Assembly (NCBI RefSeq): GCF_900545795.1
Contig: NZ_URAR01000002.1
Span: forward strand, 1 to 64,000
Length of the DNA: 64,000 bases
Direction of reading: 5' to 3'
Origin: an uncultured Veillonella sp.
Lineage (GTDB): Bacteria > Bacillota > Negativicutes > Veillonellales > Veillonellaceae
Position 1 is the first letter of the stretch. Every line of letters starts with the position of its first letter. The notes beneath the pieces were generated by a model, which did no database searches, was not told where the DNA came from, and saw only the letters and a list, made by a program, of their open reading frames with translations. Of the stretch, positions 33,488 through 42,665 are shown piece by piece. Position numbers and translations under genes: made by a program.

Positions 33488-34936
33488 TTATGCATCGGCC
33501 GCAGGAAAATCTAGGATAAAGCTAGTAGATTCACCTGGAATACTCGTAGCAGTGGCTTTGGCATTGTGTAATTTAACAATATTATGGACGAAGTATAAAC
33601 CAAGTCCTAAGCCTTGCTCAGAGCTTTTAGTACGGGATGGATCTACTTGGTATAGTCGATCCCAAATCTTATTTAAATCGTCTTGGCTAATACCGGCACC
33701 ATTATCTGTAACAAGCACTTTGATTCGATCATCTTCTTTTACTAATTGCAAGGAAATGCTATCGTTAGTAAATTTAATGGCATTGTCGATTAAGTTGCCG
33801 ACGGCGCGTTTTAAAAATGGTAAATTGCCTATTAAGGATAGATTAGGCTCAATATTAGTGGTGAGTTTAATGTTTTTGTCTTCGCAAATACGGACATAGC
33901 TTTTGGCTACATCTTCCATAAGCTGACTCATGGAGAGAGGCTCTTTCTTTATGCTCTCCATATTATCTAAGCGGGCAATATCTAAGAGCTGTGTTACCAT
34001 GGCAGTCATAAAGCGACTTTGCTGGAAAATATGCTCAAAGCTTTCCTTCGCTTCTTCAATAGATGCTATATAAGAGCGGCCATAATCGCTTTCTGCTTGA
34101 ATGACCGCAATTGGCGTGCGAAGCTCATGAGATACGTCAGAGCTGAACTGTTTCTCTCGTACTGATGAATTTTCTAAGCTAGCCAGCATAGAGTTAAAGG
34201 TGCGTGCTAAGGAAGAAATTTCATCATAAGTTTCTATCGGTGGCTTAATGCGCTTCGATAAGTCTTGCTCCTTGCCTATATCAGACGCAGTTTTTGTGAG
34301 CAAGCGTATTGGGCCTAAGCCGCGCTTAATAAGCCAATAACCACCAACGGCTCCGACGATGAGGAAGGTCATACCACCTAGTAAGAGGGATATGAGCATA
34401 ATATTGGTGGTGCGACTCACAGAGGTGGCAGGAAGTACACCGCGTACCCAACCATGGAAGGCAGGATCACTAATAGGTGAGTCATAATAATAGAATGTGG
34501 AATTGCGTACGGTCACCTCCGAAATATGATGTGGTGACAGCATGCTTTCTGGCGGGAATCCGTCAGGAATAGCCCCTTTTACAGCGACCCCATTTTCCGT
34601 GTAAATAACAGTAAATACACCATCTTGGAAGGGCCTAAAGCGAGATAGATTATCGGCTGAATTGATTACACGAGATTGCAAGGTGCTGCGCATTTCCGAA
34701 TCCTCCCAAAGTTGAGTGAATTGCAGAATAAATACGCTGAGCATGAGCAACATGAGTAATAAAAAGATAGAATACCAACCGGTAATTTTGATAGATAAAG
34801 GCAATCGTTTAAATGGATTAGAATAATTGCCTTTTTCATCCTTGCTAAAAAAAGCTTTGTAAAGCGCTGAATAAGCTGTTTGATGAGGCGCGTCGGATTT
34901 TGATTGATTACTCTTCTTCTTCAACTTTGAAAACAT
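33488..34936 (-). CDS. sensor histidine kinase
   Basis: The 482-residue membrane kinase has two transmembrane segments (about 48-72 and 176-203) enclosing an about 100-residue periplasmic sensor domain, a HAMP linker (about 205-255), a HisKA domain with phosphoacceptor H270 in VSHELRTPIAV, and an ATPase domain with NLIDNAIKF, DNGAGI and GLGLGLYFV. It overlaps the response regulator gene by 29 bp, indicating coupling. The signal is unknown; a membrane PepSY-type protein is the third gene. Confidence 0.93.
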   Translation of the reverse strand: MFSKLKKKSNQSKSDAPHQTAYSALYKAFFSKDEKGNYSNPFKRLPLSIKITGWYSIFLLLMLLMLSVFILQFTQLWEDSEMRSTLQSRVINSADNLSRFRPFQDGVFTVIYTENGVAVKGAIPDGFPPESMLSPHHISEVTVRNSTFYYYDSPISDPAFHGWVRGVLPATSVSRTTNIMLISLLLGGMTFLIVGAVGGYWLIKRGLGPIRLLTKTASDIGKEQDLSKRIKPPIETYDEISSLARTFNSMLASLENSSVREKQFSSDVSHELRTPIAVIQAESDYGRSYIASIEEAKESFEHIFQQSRFMTAMVTQLLDIARLDNMESIKKEPLSMSQLMEDVAKSYVRICEDKNIKLTTNIEPNLSLIGNLPFLKRAVGNLIDNAIKFTNDSISLQLVKEDDRIKVLVTDNGAGISQDDLNKIWDRLYQVDPSRTKSSEQGLGLGLYFVHNIVKLHNAKATATSIPGESTSFILDFPAADA

Positions 34937-35588
34937 AGCCTACGCCTCGAACTGTTTGAATTAGCTTGGACTCATTGGCTACGTCTAACTTTTTACGCAA
35001 ATCTTTAATGTATACGTCGATCAAGTTGGAATAGCTTTCGTAATCATACTCCCATACATGGTCTAAAATCTGTTGACGTGATAGCACAATGTTTACATTG
35101 CTCGCTAAATAATAAAGTAGAGCAAACTCTTTAGCAGTTAAAGTCAATTTGTGACCAGCTAATGTGGCAGTATGACTTTGGCTGTTGATGGTCAATGGAC
35201 CGGCTACTAAGTCATTGTGTGCGTGATTATTGCTACGGCGAGATAAGGCGTAGATGCGGGCTACTAATTCTTCAAACTCAAATGGTTTTACTAAATAGTC
35301 GTCACCGCCAAGATTGAAGCCTTTTAATTTATCTTGAAGGGCATCTTTGGCTGTTAAGAATAAAACAGGCGTTTTATTGCCTTCGTTGCGAAGATGTTTT
35401 ACTACAGTGAAGCCATCCATCTTTGGCATCATTACGTCCATAACGACTACATCATAGCTAGAGGTATTTAAATAGTCTAATGCTTGCTCCCCATTATAGC
35501 AACAGTCAACTGTCATCGCTTCCACGCGAAGGCGTTTGGCGATGATATTATTCAGCATTTCTTCGTCTTCAACAAGTAAAATTTTCAT
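34908..35588 (-). CDS. OmpR/PhoB-family response regulator
   Basis: The 226-residue regulator has a receiver domain (phospho-acceptor D51 in VVVMDVMMPK, K near residue 101) and a winged-helix DNA-binding domain (about 130-222; LTAKEFALLYYL, VRGVGYVFK). ATG 35588 is chosen because AGGAGTGG is upstream; an earlier in-frame start at 35654 adds unrelated residues. It heads the regulator-kinase-PepSY operon and is divergent from frdA; paired repeats between them could be its sites. Confidence 0.93.
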   Translation of the reverse strand: MKILLVEDEEMLNNIIAKRLRVEAMTVDCCYNGEQALDYLNTSSYDVVVMDVMMPKMDGFTVVKHLRNEGNKTPVLFLTAKDALQDKLKGFNLGGDDYLVKPFEFEELVARIYALSRRSNNHAHNDLVAGPLTINSQSHTATLAGHKLTLTAKEFALLYYLASNVNIVLSRQQILDHVWEYDYESYSNLIDVYIKDLRKKLDVANESKLIQTVRGVGYVFKVEEEE

Positions 35589-36236
35589 AGAACCACTCCT
35601 TAGGAACTCATAATAATGTACATTATACAATAGGGCTATAAACGAATATAACAAATAGATATAGGGGCATATGTACTAATTTTATTTTAGTAATATAAAA
35701 CCTATATCTACACGTTACTTTATTACTATTATAATATTACGCAAAAAAGTAATAAAGTAGTATCATTAAATTTGTGAGCAAAGTATAACTTAAGGGTATG
35801 AACTATATGTGAAGAGATAACTTAAGGGTATTAAAAATTCGATAACTGAATAATTTCAGATGCAAAAAGGGTATACTGGACAAAGAATCTTCGATATAGT
35901 TCGGTACTATGAATTAGAATATTGAAATGAATTATCGTTTAAATAGAAGAGACAAATGTATAAATCCTGACAAAAATATTTTCACTTAAGATTATTCATA
36001 GAAACTAAGGGGATTTGTCATAAATAATGAATTAAAACCTCCTTCAAAATAGGGGGATTTAGAAAATGATAAAAATTATCAATTATGAACAAACTCTCTA
36101 ATTATGCAAAATAGATTTTGGACAAAAACCTTATAAAAACGTTATAATTACTGTAACAACTATGGACTTGGTGCTTGTAGGTATAGGCATCAATAATAAG
36201 ACTGTAGGTAGTAGGTACAATTTTTAGGAGGTAAGT
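35589..36236. promoter_or_regulatory. 648-bp divergent region between the response regulator and frdA
   Basis: The 15-mer ATAACTTAAGGGTAT occurs twice (35785-35799 and 35817-35831), start to start 32 bp, about three helical turns. A third, partial copy is AAAGGGTATAC near 35866-35876. A frdA promoter may be TTGGAC (36118-36123) with TATAAT (36143-36148), spacing 19, or with TTATAA at 36142, spacing 18. AGGAGGT sits before the frdA ATG. The repeats are candidate response-regulator or redox-regulator sites. Confidence 0.5.
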
Positions 36237-37955
36237 ATGGAACAATTTGATGTTCTAGTAATAGGCAGTGGCGGAGCTGGCCAACGTGCAGCTCTTTATG
36301 CAGCTCAACAAGAAGGCTTACGTGTCGCTCTTATTACAAAGATTTTCCCAAGTCGTTCGGCTACAGCTATGGCACAGGGCGGTATTAATGGGGCACTTAA
36401 AAACGTAGCTAAAGATGATACTGTTGAAGATCATATCTTCGATACCATCAAAGGTAGTGACTATTTAGCTGACCAAGATGCTGTTGAATTCTTCATCAGC
36501 CGTTGCCCTGAATGTATTCGTGAACTCGATTACTTTGGCGTACCTTTCTCTCGTACTGAAGAAGGTAAAATTGCACAACGTAATTTCGGCGGCCAAGCGT
36601 ATCCACGTACTTGTTACAGTGCTGACAAAACAGGCCATGTAATTTTGCATACTTTATACGAACAATGCTTGAAAGAAAATGTATACTTCCTTCAAGATTG
36701 GTACTTATTAGACATTGTAAAAGCTGATGATGGTTCTGTAGGCGGCGTTGTAGCGTGGAACATGAAAGAAGGCCGTGTAGAAAAAATCGCAGCTACTGCA
36801 GTAGTTATTGCTACTGGTGGGGCTGGTCGTATGTACTGGACTCGTACATCAAATCCATATCTTTCCACTGGTGATGGTATGGCTGCTAGCTTCCGTGCAG
36901 GTTGTGCCTTAAAAGACCCTGAAATGGTACAATTCCATCCAACTGGTCTTGGTAAGAGCGGTATTCTTATGTCTGAAGCGGTTCGTGGTGAAGGTGGTTA
37001 CCTTCTTAACAATAAAGGCGAACGTTTTATGAAAAACTATGCACCTAGCAAAATGGAACTTGCTCCTCGTGACGTAGTAGCAAAAGCTATTGAAACGGAA
37101 ATCGCTGAAGGCCGTGGCTTCGGTACTGGTCTTGACGCATATGTAGTAGCTGATGTTCGTCATTTATCTAAAGAAACAATTCTTGAAAAACTTCATGGTA
37201 TCCGCGACTTGGCGATTACATTCGAGCATGCGGATCCATTAAAAGAACCAATTCCAATTCGTCCAACTTGTCACTATTCCATGGGCGGTATTGATGTAAC
37301 TGACTATAAAACTTGTGGTACTGTAGTACCAGGTTTATTTGCAGCTGGTGAAGCAGCTTGTGTATCTGTGCATGGTGCTAACCGCCTTGGTGGTAACTCC
37401 CTTGCAGACGCTGTGGTATTCGGTAAAATCGCTGGTGAAGGTGCTGTTGACTATGTTCAAAATAACAGCGCTAAAGATGCTCAAAAAGCTCTTGATGAAG
37501 CTGCCGCAAGCTGGGAAGCTCGCTTCTCAGAAGTAACTGGTCGCAAAACTGGTCGTCCAATTGCTGAAATCCGCGATGAAATGGCTCTTTCCATGTGGAA
37601 TAATGTAGGTATTTTCCGCGAAGAAGCTAAAATGGAAGTAGCTCTTGAAACCTTGAATCGCTTGATTGAAGAATACAAAACTTGCTATGTTGGTGATACT
37701 AGCCGTACGTTCAATATGGCCTTCGTAAACTATCTTGAAGTAGGTAGTTTATTGACAGTAGCTAAAGCGGTAGCGCTTGGTGCTATTCGTCGTAAAGAAA
37801 GCCGTGGTAGCCATCTTCGTGAAGACTATACAAAACGTGATGATGCTAACTTCTTAAATCACACTCTTGTAACTTTAAAAGAAGACGGAGAATACGAAGT
37901 GGGTCAAAGTGAAGTTGTAATTACCCGCTACGAACCAAAAGAAAGGACGTACTAA
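36237..37955 (+). CDS. frdA: fumarate reductase / succinate dehydrogenase flavoprotein subunit
   Basis: The 572-residue protein matches SdhA/FrdA throughout: GSGGAGQRAAL (FAD), MVQFHPTG, RGEGGYLLN, HGANRLGGNSL and the substrate loop. In E. coli SdhA and FrdA the FAD is covalently held by a His in RSHTV; the matching stretch here is RSATA with A42 at that place, so FAD binding is probably non-covalent. No signal peptide, so it acts in the cytoplasm. It is followed after 1 base by frdB. The likely reaction is fumarate reduction in anaerobic energy metabolism. Codon use is strongly biased, as in highly expressed genes. Confidence 0.92.
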   Translation: MEQFDVLVIGSGGAGQRAALYAAQQEGLRVALITKIFPSRSATAMAQGGINGALKNVAKDDTVEDHIFDTIKGSDYLADQDAVEFFISRCPECIRELDYFGVPFSRTEEGKIAQRNFGGQAYPRTCYSADKTGHVILHTLYEQCLKENVYFLQDWYLLDIVKADDGSVGGVVAWNMKEGRVEKIAATAVVIATGGAGRMYWTRTSNPYLSTGDGMAASFRAGCALKDPEMVQFHPTGLGKSGILMSEAVRGEGGYLLNNKGERFMKNYAPSKMELAPRDVVAKAIETEIAEGRGFGTGLDAYVVADVRHLSKETILEKLHGIRDLAITFEHADPLKEPIPIRPTCHYSMGGIDVTDYKTCGTVVPGLFAAGEAACVSVHGANRLGGNSLADAVVFGKIAGEGAVDYVQNNSAKDAQKALDEAAASWEARFSEVTGRKTGRPIAEIRDEMALSMWNNVGIFREEAKMEVALETLNRLIEEYKTCYVGDTSRTFNMAFVNYLEVGSLLTVAKAVALGAIRRKESRGSHLREDYTKRDDANFLNHTLVTLKEDGEYEVGQSEVVITRYEPKERTY

Positions 37956-37956
37956 G

Positions 37957-38913
37957 ATGAGACAGATTACTTATAAAATCCATCGTTATAACGAAGGTCG
38001 CTCCTATGTACAGACCTATTCCTTTGATTATGAACCAGATCGTACAATTCTTTGGGGCCTTCAAAAAATAAAAGATACTATTGATCCAACTTTGACTTTC
38101 ATCGCTGCTTGCCGTAGTGCTGTATGTGGTGCTTGCTCCATTAAAGTTAATGGTCAAGCTATGCTTGGTTGTGAAAGCAAAATTGACGATATTACAGAAC
38201 GTTTTGGTAGCGATACAATTGAAATTGCGCCAATTGGCAATTTTGATGTTATCCGCGACCTTGCTGTTGACTGGGAATCTAAAGTAAATCGCCTTAAATC
38301 TGTGGCACCTTGGATTTTCATGAAACCTGAATTCAACCGTGAAAGTGGTGCTCGTCAAACTCCAGCTGATTTCAAAAAATTCGTTATGAACACAGAATGT
38401 ATCCTCTGCGGTTGCTGTGCTTCTGAATGTAATAAATTATCTGCTAATCGCGAAGACTTCCTTGATCCATATGTGTATACTAAAGCGAATCGCTTCGTTG
38501 AAGATTCCCGCGATGCAGCACCTATGGCGCATGTGAATCCTGCATTTGAAAATGGCCTTTGGAAATGCGTTCACTGCATGAACTGTATTTCTCGTTGTCC
38601 TAAACATTTAAAACCAGCGAAGGATATTTCTGAACTTCGTGCTGTAGCAACTCGCGCTGGTCTTGTTAATAAAGGGACTCGCCATGCCATTGCGTTCAAA
38701 CAAGATCTTGAAAAAACTGGTCGCTTGAATGAAGTAACAATGAGTTTAAAAACAGATGGTGTAGTGGATTCTGCAAAACAAGCTTTCTACGCAATGCGTT
38801 TATTTGCTCATGGCAAAATCAATCCAATGGATATTCTAATCCCTCACAAACCAGTCGATGGTATTAAGGATGTTCGCACCATTATTAAGGCAGCAGAGGA
38901 GGCAGAACGATAA
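37957..38913 (+). CDS. frdB: fumarate reductase / succinate dehydrogenase iron-sulfur subunit
   Basis: The 318-residue protein has a [2Fe-2S] cluster site C52-C57-C60-C72 (CRSAVCGACSIK), then ferredoxin-like sites CILCGCCASEC (about 148-158) and CVHCMNCISRC (204-214) for the [4Fe-4S] and [3Fe-4S] clusters. It is longer than the classical about 240-residue B subunit because of a C-terminal extension of about 80 residues. It starts 1 base after frdA and its stop overlaps the next start by one base (TAATG), so the three are one translation unit. Confidence 0.92.
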   Translation: MRQITYKIHRYNEGRSYVQTYSFDYEPDRTILWGLQKIKDTIDPTLTFIAACRSAVCGACSIKVNGQAMLGCESKIDDITERFGSDTIEIAPIGNFDVIRDLAVDWESKVNRLKSVAPWIFMKPEFNRESGARQTPADFKKFVMNTECILCGCCASECNKLSANREDFLDPYVYTKANRFVEDSRDAAPMAHVNPAFENGLWKCVHCMNCISRCPKHLKPAKDISELRAVATRAGLVNKGTRHAIAFKQDLEKTGRLNEVTMSLKTDGVVDSAKQAFYAMRLFAHGKINPMDILIPHKPVDGIKDVRTIIKAAEEAER

Positions 38914-39791
38914 TGAAATACGCATTTTTCCCTGGTTGCGTACTTGAAGGTGCAGCCAAAGAAGATTTTATAGCCACTGTTGCGGTTGCTAAAAAGTTAG
39001 GCATTCAAATTGAAGAATTAGAAGGTTGGACATGCTGCGGTGCATCTCATGTACAAGACATCGATCCGCTCGTAATATTATCTACCAATGCTCGTAATAT
39101 TGCATTAGCTGAAGCACAAGGTGTGCAGTTAATGACTGTATGTAACACTTGTACTTTAATGCTCCGCGAAGCTAAAAATGAACTTGATCAAGACGAAGTG
39201 CAACGCGCACGTGTTAACAATATTTTAGGTCAAGCTGGTTTGCGCTACAAAGGCACTAGCGAAGTAACTCATTTCTTATGGGTATTGATTCGCGATTATG
39301 GTTTGAACAACTTAAAAGCTAAAGTTGTTAAACCTCTTCATGGCCTTCGCGTAGCTGAATACTATGGTTGTCATTTACTTCGCCCTGCTGAAGAGCTCGG
39401 CTTTGAAGATTTCCAAATTCCAACTAGCCTTGCTGATGTAATTAAAGCTATTGGTGCGACTCCAATCGACTTCTCTCGCAAGCTTGATTGCTGTGGTTTC
39501 CATGCTGTATATCCAGCTCATGACTCCGTTATGAAAATGACCGGTACTATCAATGCTGATGCAGCTAAAGAAGGGGCAGATTGCGTAGTAACACCTTGCC
39601 CACTTTGCCAAATGCAATTAGATATGTTCCAAAAAGAAGCTAAACAATATGTGCCTAGCGACAAAGATATGCCTATTATTCATATGAGCCAATTAATTGG
39701 CCTTGCTTTAGGCATTAGCCCAGACGAACTTGGATTGAATAAACGTCATATGACTAGCACAAAAGAATTAACACGTTTTATCGGCGCTTAA
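38913..39791 (+). CDS. HdrB-like (CCG-domain) third subunit of the reductase
   Basis: The 292-residue protein contains two CCG domains (C9, TCCGAS with C41/C42, CNTC with C77/C80; then YYGCHLL, LDCCGFH, TPCPLCQ), as in heterodisulfide reductase subunit B and SdhE/MfrE. These replace the cytochrome b anchor in class-E succinate:quinone oxidoreductases such as methylmenaquinol:fumarate reductase. There is no transmembrane segment, so membrane contact is likely peripheral. It is co-translated with frdB. The class-E assignment follows from composition and gene order; the electron donor is inferred. Confidence 0.88.
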   Translation: MKYAFFPGCVLEGAAKEDFIATVAVAKKLGIQIEELEGWTCCGASHVQDIDPLVILSTNARNIALAEAQGVQLMTVCNTCTLMLREAKNELDQDEVQRARVNNILGQAGLRYKGTSEVTHFLWVLIRDYGLNNLKAKVVKPLHGLRVAEYYGCHLLRPAEELGFEDFQIPTSLADVIKAIGATPIDFSRKLDCCGFHAVYPAHDSVMKMTGTINADAAKEGADCVVTPCPLCQMQLDMFQKEAKQYVPSDKDMPIIHMSQLIGLALGISPDELGLNKRHMTSTKELTRFIGA

Positions 39792-39850
39792 TATTTATTT
39801 CGCTTACCTAATGGCCCGAAACGTAGTAATTTGTACTGCATAGCTTTATG

Positions 39851-39903
39851 AGGAGCTGCAATGATTTAGGACTACTACCTATATCGTTGTAGCTCCTTTT
39901 TTT
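39851..39903 (+). terminator. terminator of the fumarate reductase operon
   Basis: AGGAGCTGCAATGAT and ATCGTTGTAGCTCCT pair over 15 positions (two G-U) and are followed by seven T. It is 60 bp past the operon stop. The surrounding 320 bp hold only this and AT-rich promoter DNA. Confidence 0.88.
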
Positions 39904-40113
39904 GAAAATTAAATACTAATGAAAAAACTGTGGTTCTTAATGTAGTTTTTATACTCATATGATTTAATAGAAGAGTATAGGGGACCATAGTTTTTTTATG
40001 AAAGGATGTTTTAATTGATAATGAATTTCAATGATAGAAAAATATAAACATTCATGTTATAATAAATTTGTTATACATAAGCAACTAAAATGCTTTAATT
40101 GAGGAGGTTATGT

Positions 40114-41016
40114 ATGAAATTCTCACGTTTATTAATTGCTACTTGTTTTTGTGCCGCATCGTTTATGACTACACAAGCGGCTGGAGATATTTGGGCCGAC
40201 GTAACACCTAAAGATTGGTCTTATCAGGCATTACAAACTTTAGTTAAGCATGGTGCTATTGAAGACACTAAGGGTATTAGTTTAAATGGACATACTTATA
40301 CGAAGTATGAATTAACTCCATTAGTAGCGCATGTGGTAGAAAAAAGAGAGTCTATGAATGAGACCGATAAGAATTTAGCAATTCGTCTATATAGTGAGTG
40401 GCGTGACGAATTGATGGCTTATAATCGAGACCAAGAGATTCGCGAAAAAGGGCATTCTAAAGAAGATGGAAAGGCATTGTCTGAAGAAGAAATTGCTAAG
40501 AAAATTGAAAATTTCACCATTGATGATCGCCGTGTCGCCGTTGGAGGTGACGTACGTGTTCGCACATCTAATCGCGATGGCTCTGATTATAGAACACGTG
40601 TTGGCGTCGTATTCTCTTCTAATGGCACAGCAGCGCCAGATGCTTTATACGATAAAGTGGGCCGCCTAGAGATTAAAAAGGCAGATGAAGAAGCCGCTAA
40701 ATCACGTGAAAAATTTAAGAAAATAAAAGAGCAGCGTGATAAAGAAGATGCTGAAGCGATTGCTAAAGCACAAAAAGAAGCCGCTAAGAAGGATGCTAAG
40801 GCGGCTAAAGAGTCAGAGCAACAAGCTGCTGAAGCTAAGCAGGATCCTAAATCAGCTAAAGCAGTAGAACAACAAGCTGAAACGCCTAAGCAAGATGGTA
40901 AAACAGCTAAAGAAATAGAACGTCAAAAAGTTGAGGCAGCAATTCAAGCCGCTAGAATGACGACAGATGATGAAACTGGAGAGCCAGCTAATGAGAAGGG
41001 AACACAATCTATCTAG
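40114..41016 (+). CDS. SLH-domain exported protein, OmpM-like without barrel
   Basis: The 300-residue protein has a signal peptide (LLIATCFCAASFMTTQAA, cleavage near residue 23), one SLH-like domain (DIWADVTPKDWSYQALQTLV, about 25-85), then VAVGGDVRVRTSNRDGSDYR as in the first barrel strand of OmpM-type porins, and a long Lys/Ala/Glu-rich coiled coil (about 190-290). In Negativicutes SLH proteins tether the outer membrane to peptidoglycan. The full OmpM barrel is missing, so this is a short, coiled-coil-ended relative. AGGAGG precedes ATG 40114. After the stop, a 26-codon frame at 41040 encodes a similar Ala/Thr/Gln-rich peptide and may be a relic. Confidence 0.75.
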   Translation: MKFSRLLIATCFCAASFMTTQAAGDIWADVTPKDWSYQALQTLVKHGAIEDTKGISLNGHTYTKYELTPLVAHVVEKRESMNETDKNLAIRLYSEWRDELMAYNRDQEIREKGHSKEDGKALSEEEIAKKIENFTIDDRRVAVGGDVRVRTSNRDGSDYRTRVGVVFSSNGTAAPDALYDKVGRLEIKKADEEAAKSREKFKKIKEQRDKEDAEAIAKAQKEAAKKDAKAAKESEQQAAEAKQDPKSAKAVEQQAETPKQDGKTAKEIERQKVEAAIQAARMTTDDETGEPANEKGTQSI

Positions 41017-41151
41017 TAATGAGAAACAGTAAAGTTTGAATGGCTTTCATTACAGCGTCTAATGCAGATGCTACTGAATCCGTTAAGACAGATGTGCAAA
41101 CTTCCACTAGTGGCCAATAATTTTTAAAACCCTACAGAAATAAATAGGAGC

Positions 41152-41169
41152 TTACACAAGGTTGTGTAA
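41152..41169. promoter_or_regulatory. 18-bp palindrome upstream of the Mn transporter
   Basis: TTACACAA-GG-TTGTGTAA is a perfect 8-bp inverted repeat with a 2-base centre, 30-47 bp upstream of ATG 41199. It is a candidate operator for a metal-responsive repressor (MntR/DtxR-type or Fur); no such gene is in the window. Confidence 0.45.
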
Positions 41170-41198
41170 ATTGTAAAGGGGAATGTAGGGCTCTAAAG

Positions 41199-42476
41199 AT
41201 GGGAATGGTGAAGGGAATGTGGCTTACACGTTTGAAAAATAAACTGGATACAGTACACCAAAATAGTCGACAAGTGTCGGAGGTGTTTCGGTATATTGGT
41301 CCAGGGATTATTGTTACCGTAGGGTTTATTGACCCTGGTAACTGGGCGGCGAATCTCGCTGCAGGGGCCATGTTTGGCTATGATTTGTTGTGGGTAGTAA
41401 CATTATCTACCATTATGTTGATTTTATTACAGCACAATGTGGCGCATCTTGGTATTGTAACAGGGCGATGCCTCTCGGAATGTGCTTACGATGCGTTGCC
41501 TCGTTGGTTGTCTAGTATTTTATTGAGTACAGCAGGCTTAGCGGCGGCAGCCACTGCCCTAGCAGAGTTTATAGGAGCTGCTATTGCATTAAAGATGCTA
41601 TTTGGCATTCCTTTATTTATAGGCTCTGTTCTAACTGCTATTATCTGTACTATTATGTTATTGACTAATTCTTACAATAAATTAGAAAAAGTAATTGCCG
41701 GGTTTGTTTCGTTAATTGCATTGGCGTATTTATTAGAATTGTCTATGGTGGATGTAAACTGGGCTGAAGCAGGCCTTGGTTGGGTGAATCCGACTTTGCC
41801 AAATGAGTCCATGTTAGTCGTACTCAGTATTTTAGGGGCGGTTATTATGCCTCATAATCTATTCCTTCATTCGGAGATTATTCAAAGTCGTGAGTTTAAT
41901 AAGCAAGATCCGGCGGTAATGAAAAAACGCCTACGCTATGAATTTTTGGACACTATATTCTCCATGGGGATTGGCTGGGCGATTAACTCGGCTATGATTA
42001 TTTTGGCTGCGGCAACTTTCTTTAACGAAGGCATTATGGTGGAAGAGTTGGAGCAAGCAAAAGAGCTTCTAGTACCACTGATTGGCCCTTCAGCAGGCTT
42101 ATTATTTGCCTTGGCCTTGCTATTTGCTGGCTTTGCATCGTCCGCTACGGCTGGTATGGCTGGGGCTAGTATATTTGCGGGCATGTTTGGTGAATCTTAT
42201 GATATGAAGGACATGCATAGTCAAATTGGCTTGGCGTTAACATATATTCCAGCCGTTGTTATGATTTTATTCGTAGAAGACTCCTTCCAGGCATTGTTGA
42301 TTTCACAAATGTTTTTGAGCCTGCAATTGCCATTTACTATATTCTTGCAATTATATTTAACTGGCTCGGAGAAGGTTATGGGGATTTATAAAAATCGCCC
42401 TTCTACCGCTGTTATGTTGTGGGTTATTGGCATTATTGTAACGGCTATGAATTTATATTTACTAGCTGTAGCATAA
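41199..42476 (+). CDS. mntH: Nramp-family divalent metal (Mn2+) transporter
   Basis: The 425-residue protein has about eleven transmembrane segments and the Nramp metal site: D45 and N48 in FIDPGNWAAN and M217 in AVIMPHNLFLHS. The methionine favours Mn2+/Fe2+ over Mg2+. It imports metal with protons. A palindrome 30 bp upstream suggests metal control. The start is uncertain (41199, 41205 or 41217) because the ribosome binding site is not clear. Confidence 0.9.
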   Translation: MGMVKGMWLTRLKNKLDTVHQNSRQVSEVFRYIGPGIIVTVGFIDPGNWAANLAAGAMFGYDLLWVVTLSTIMLILLQHNVAHLGIVTGRCLSECAYDALPRWLSSILLSTAGLAAAATALAEFIGAAIALKMLFGIPLFIGSVLTAIICTIMLLTNSYNKLEKVIAGFVSLIALAYLLELSMVDVNWAEAGLGWVNPTLPNESMLVVLSILGAVIMPHNLFLHSEIIQSREFNKQDPAVMKKRLRYEFLDTIFSMGIGWAINSAMIILAAATFFNEGIMVEELEQAKELLVPLIGPSAGLLFALALLFAGFASSATAGMAGASIFAGMFGESYDMKDMHSQIGLALTYIPAVVMILFVEDSFQALLISQMFLSLQLPFTIFLQLYLTGSEKVMGIYKNRPSTAVMLWVIGIIVTAMNLYLLAVA

Positions 42477-42590
42477 GTTCTATAGTTAGAGCAGAAGTTT
42501 TGCAGTTGGGTATAGGCGTTCAAAGTTGTACAGAAAAGTGTGCACCAAGTATAGTAAATAGTCAAATCAATTTAGAATTAATAAAATTTG

Positions 42591-42654
42591 GGCATTAATA
42601 GATTTAGATATTAATGGATTTAGGCATTAATAGATTGTGCCGTTAATAGATTTA
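42591..42654. repeat. four tandem 16-bp repeats directly upstream of yaaA
   Basis: Units GGCATTAATAGATTTA, GATATTAATGGATTTA, GGCATTAATAGATTGT and GCCGTTAATAGATTTA follow without gaps and end 11 bp before ATG 42666. Similar short drifted arrays occur at 19249 and 56968. Confidence 0.9.
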
Positions 42655-42665
42655 GGAGTTATTAT

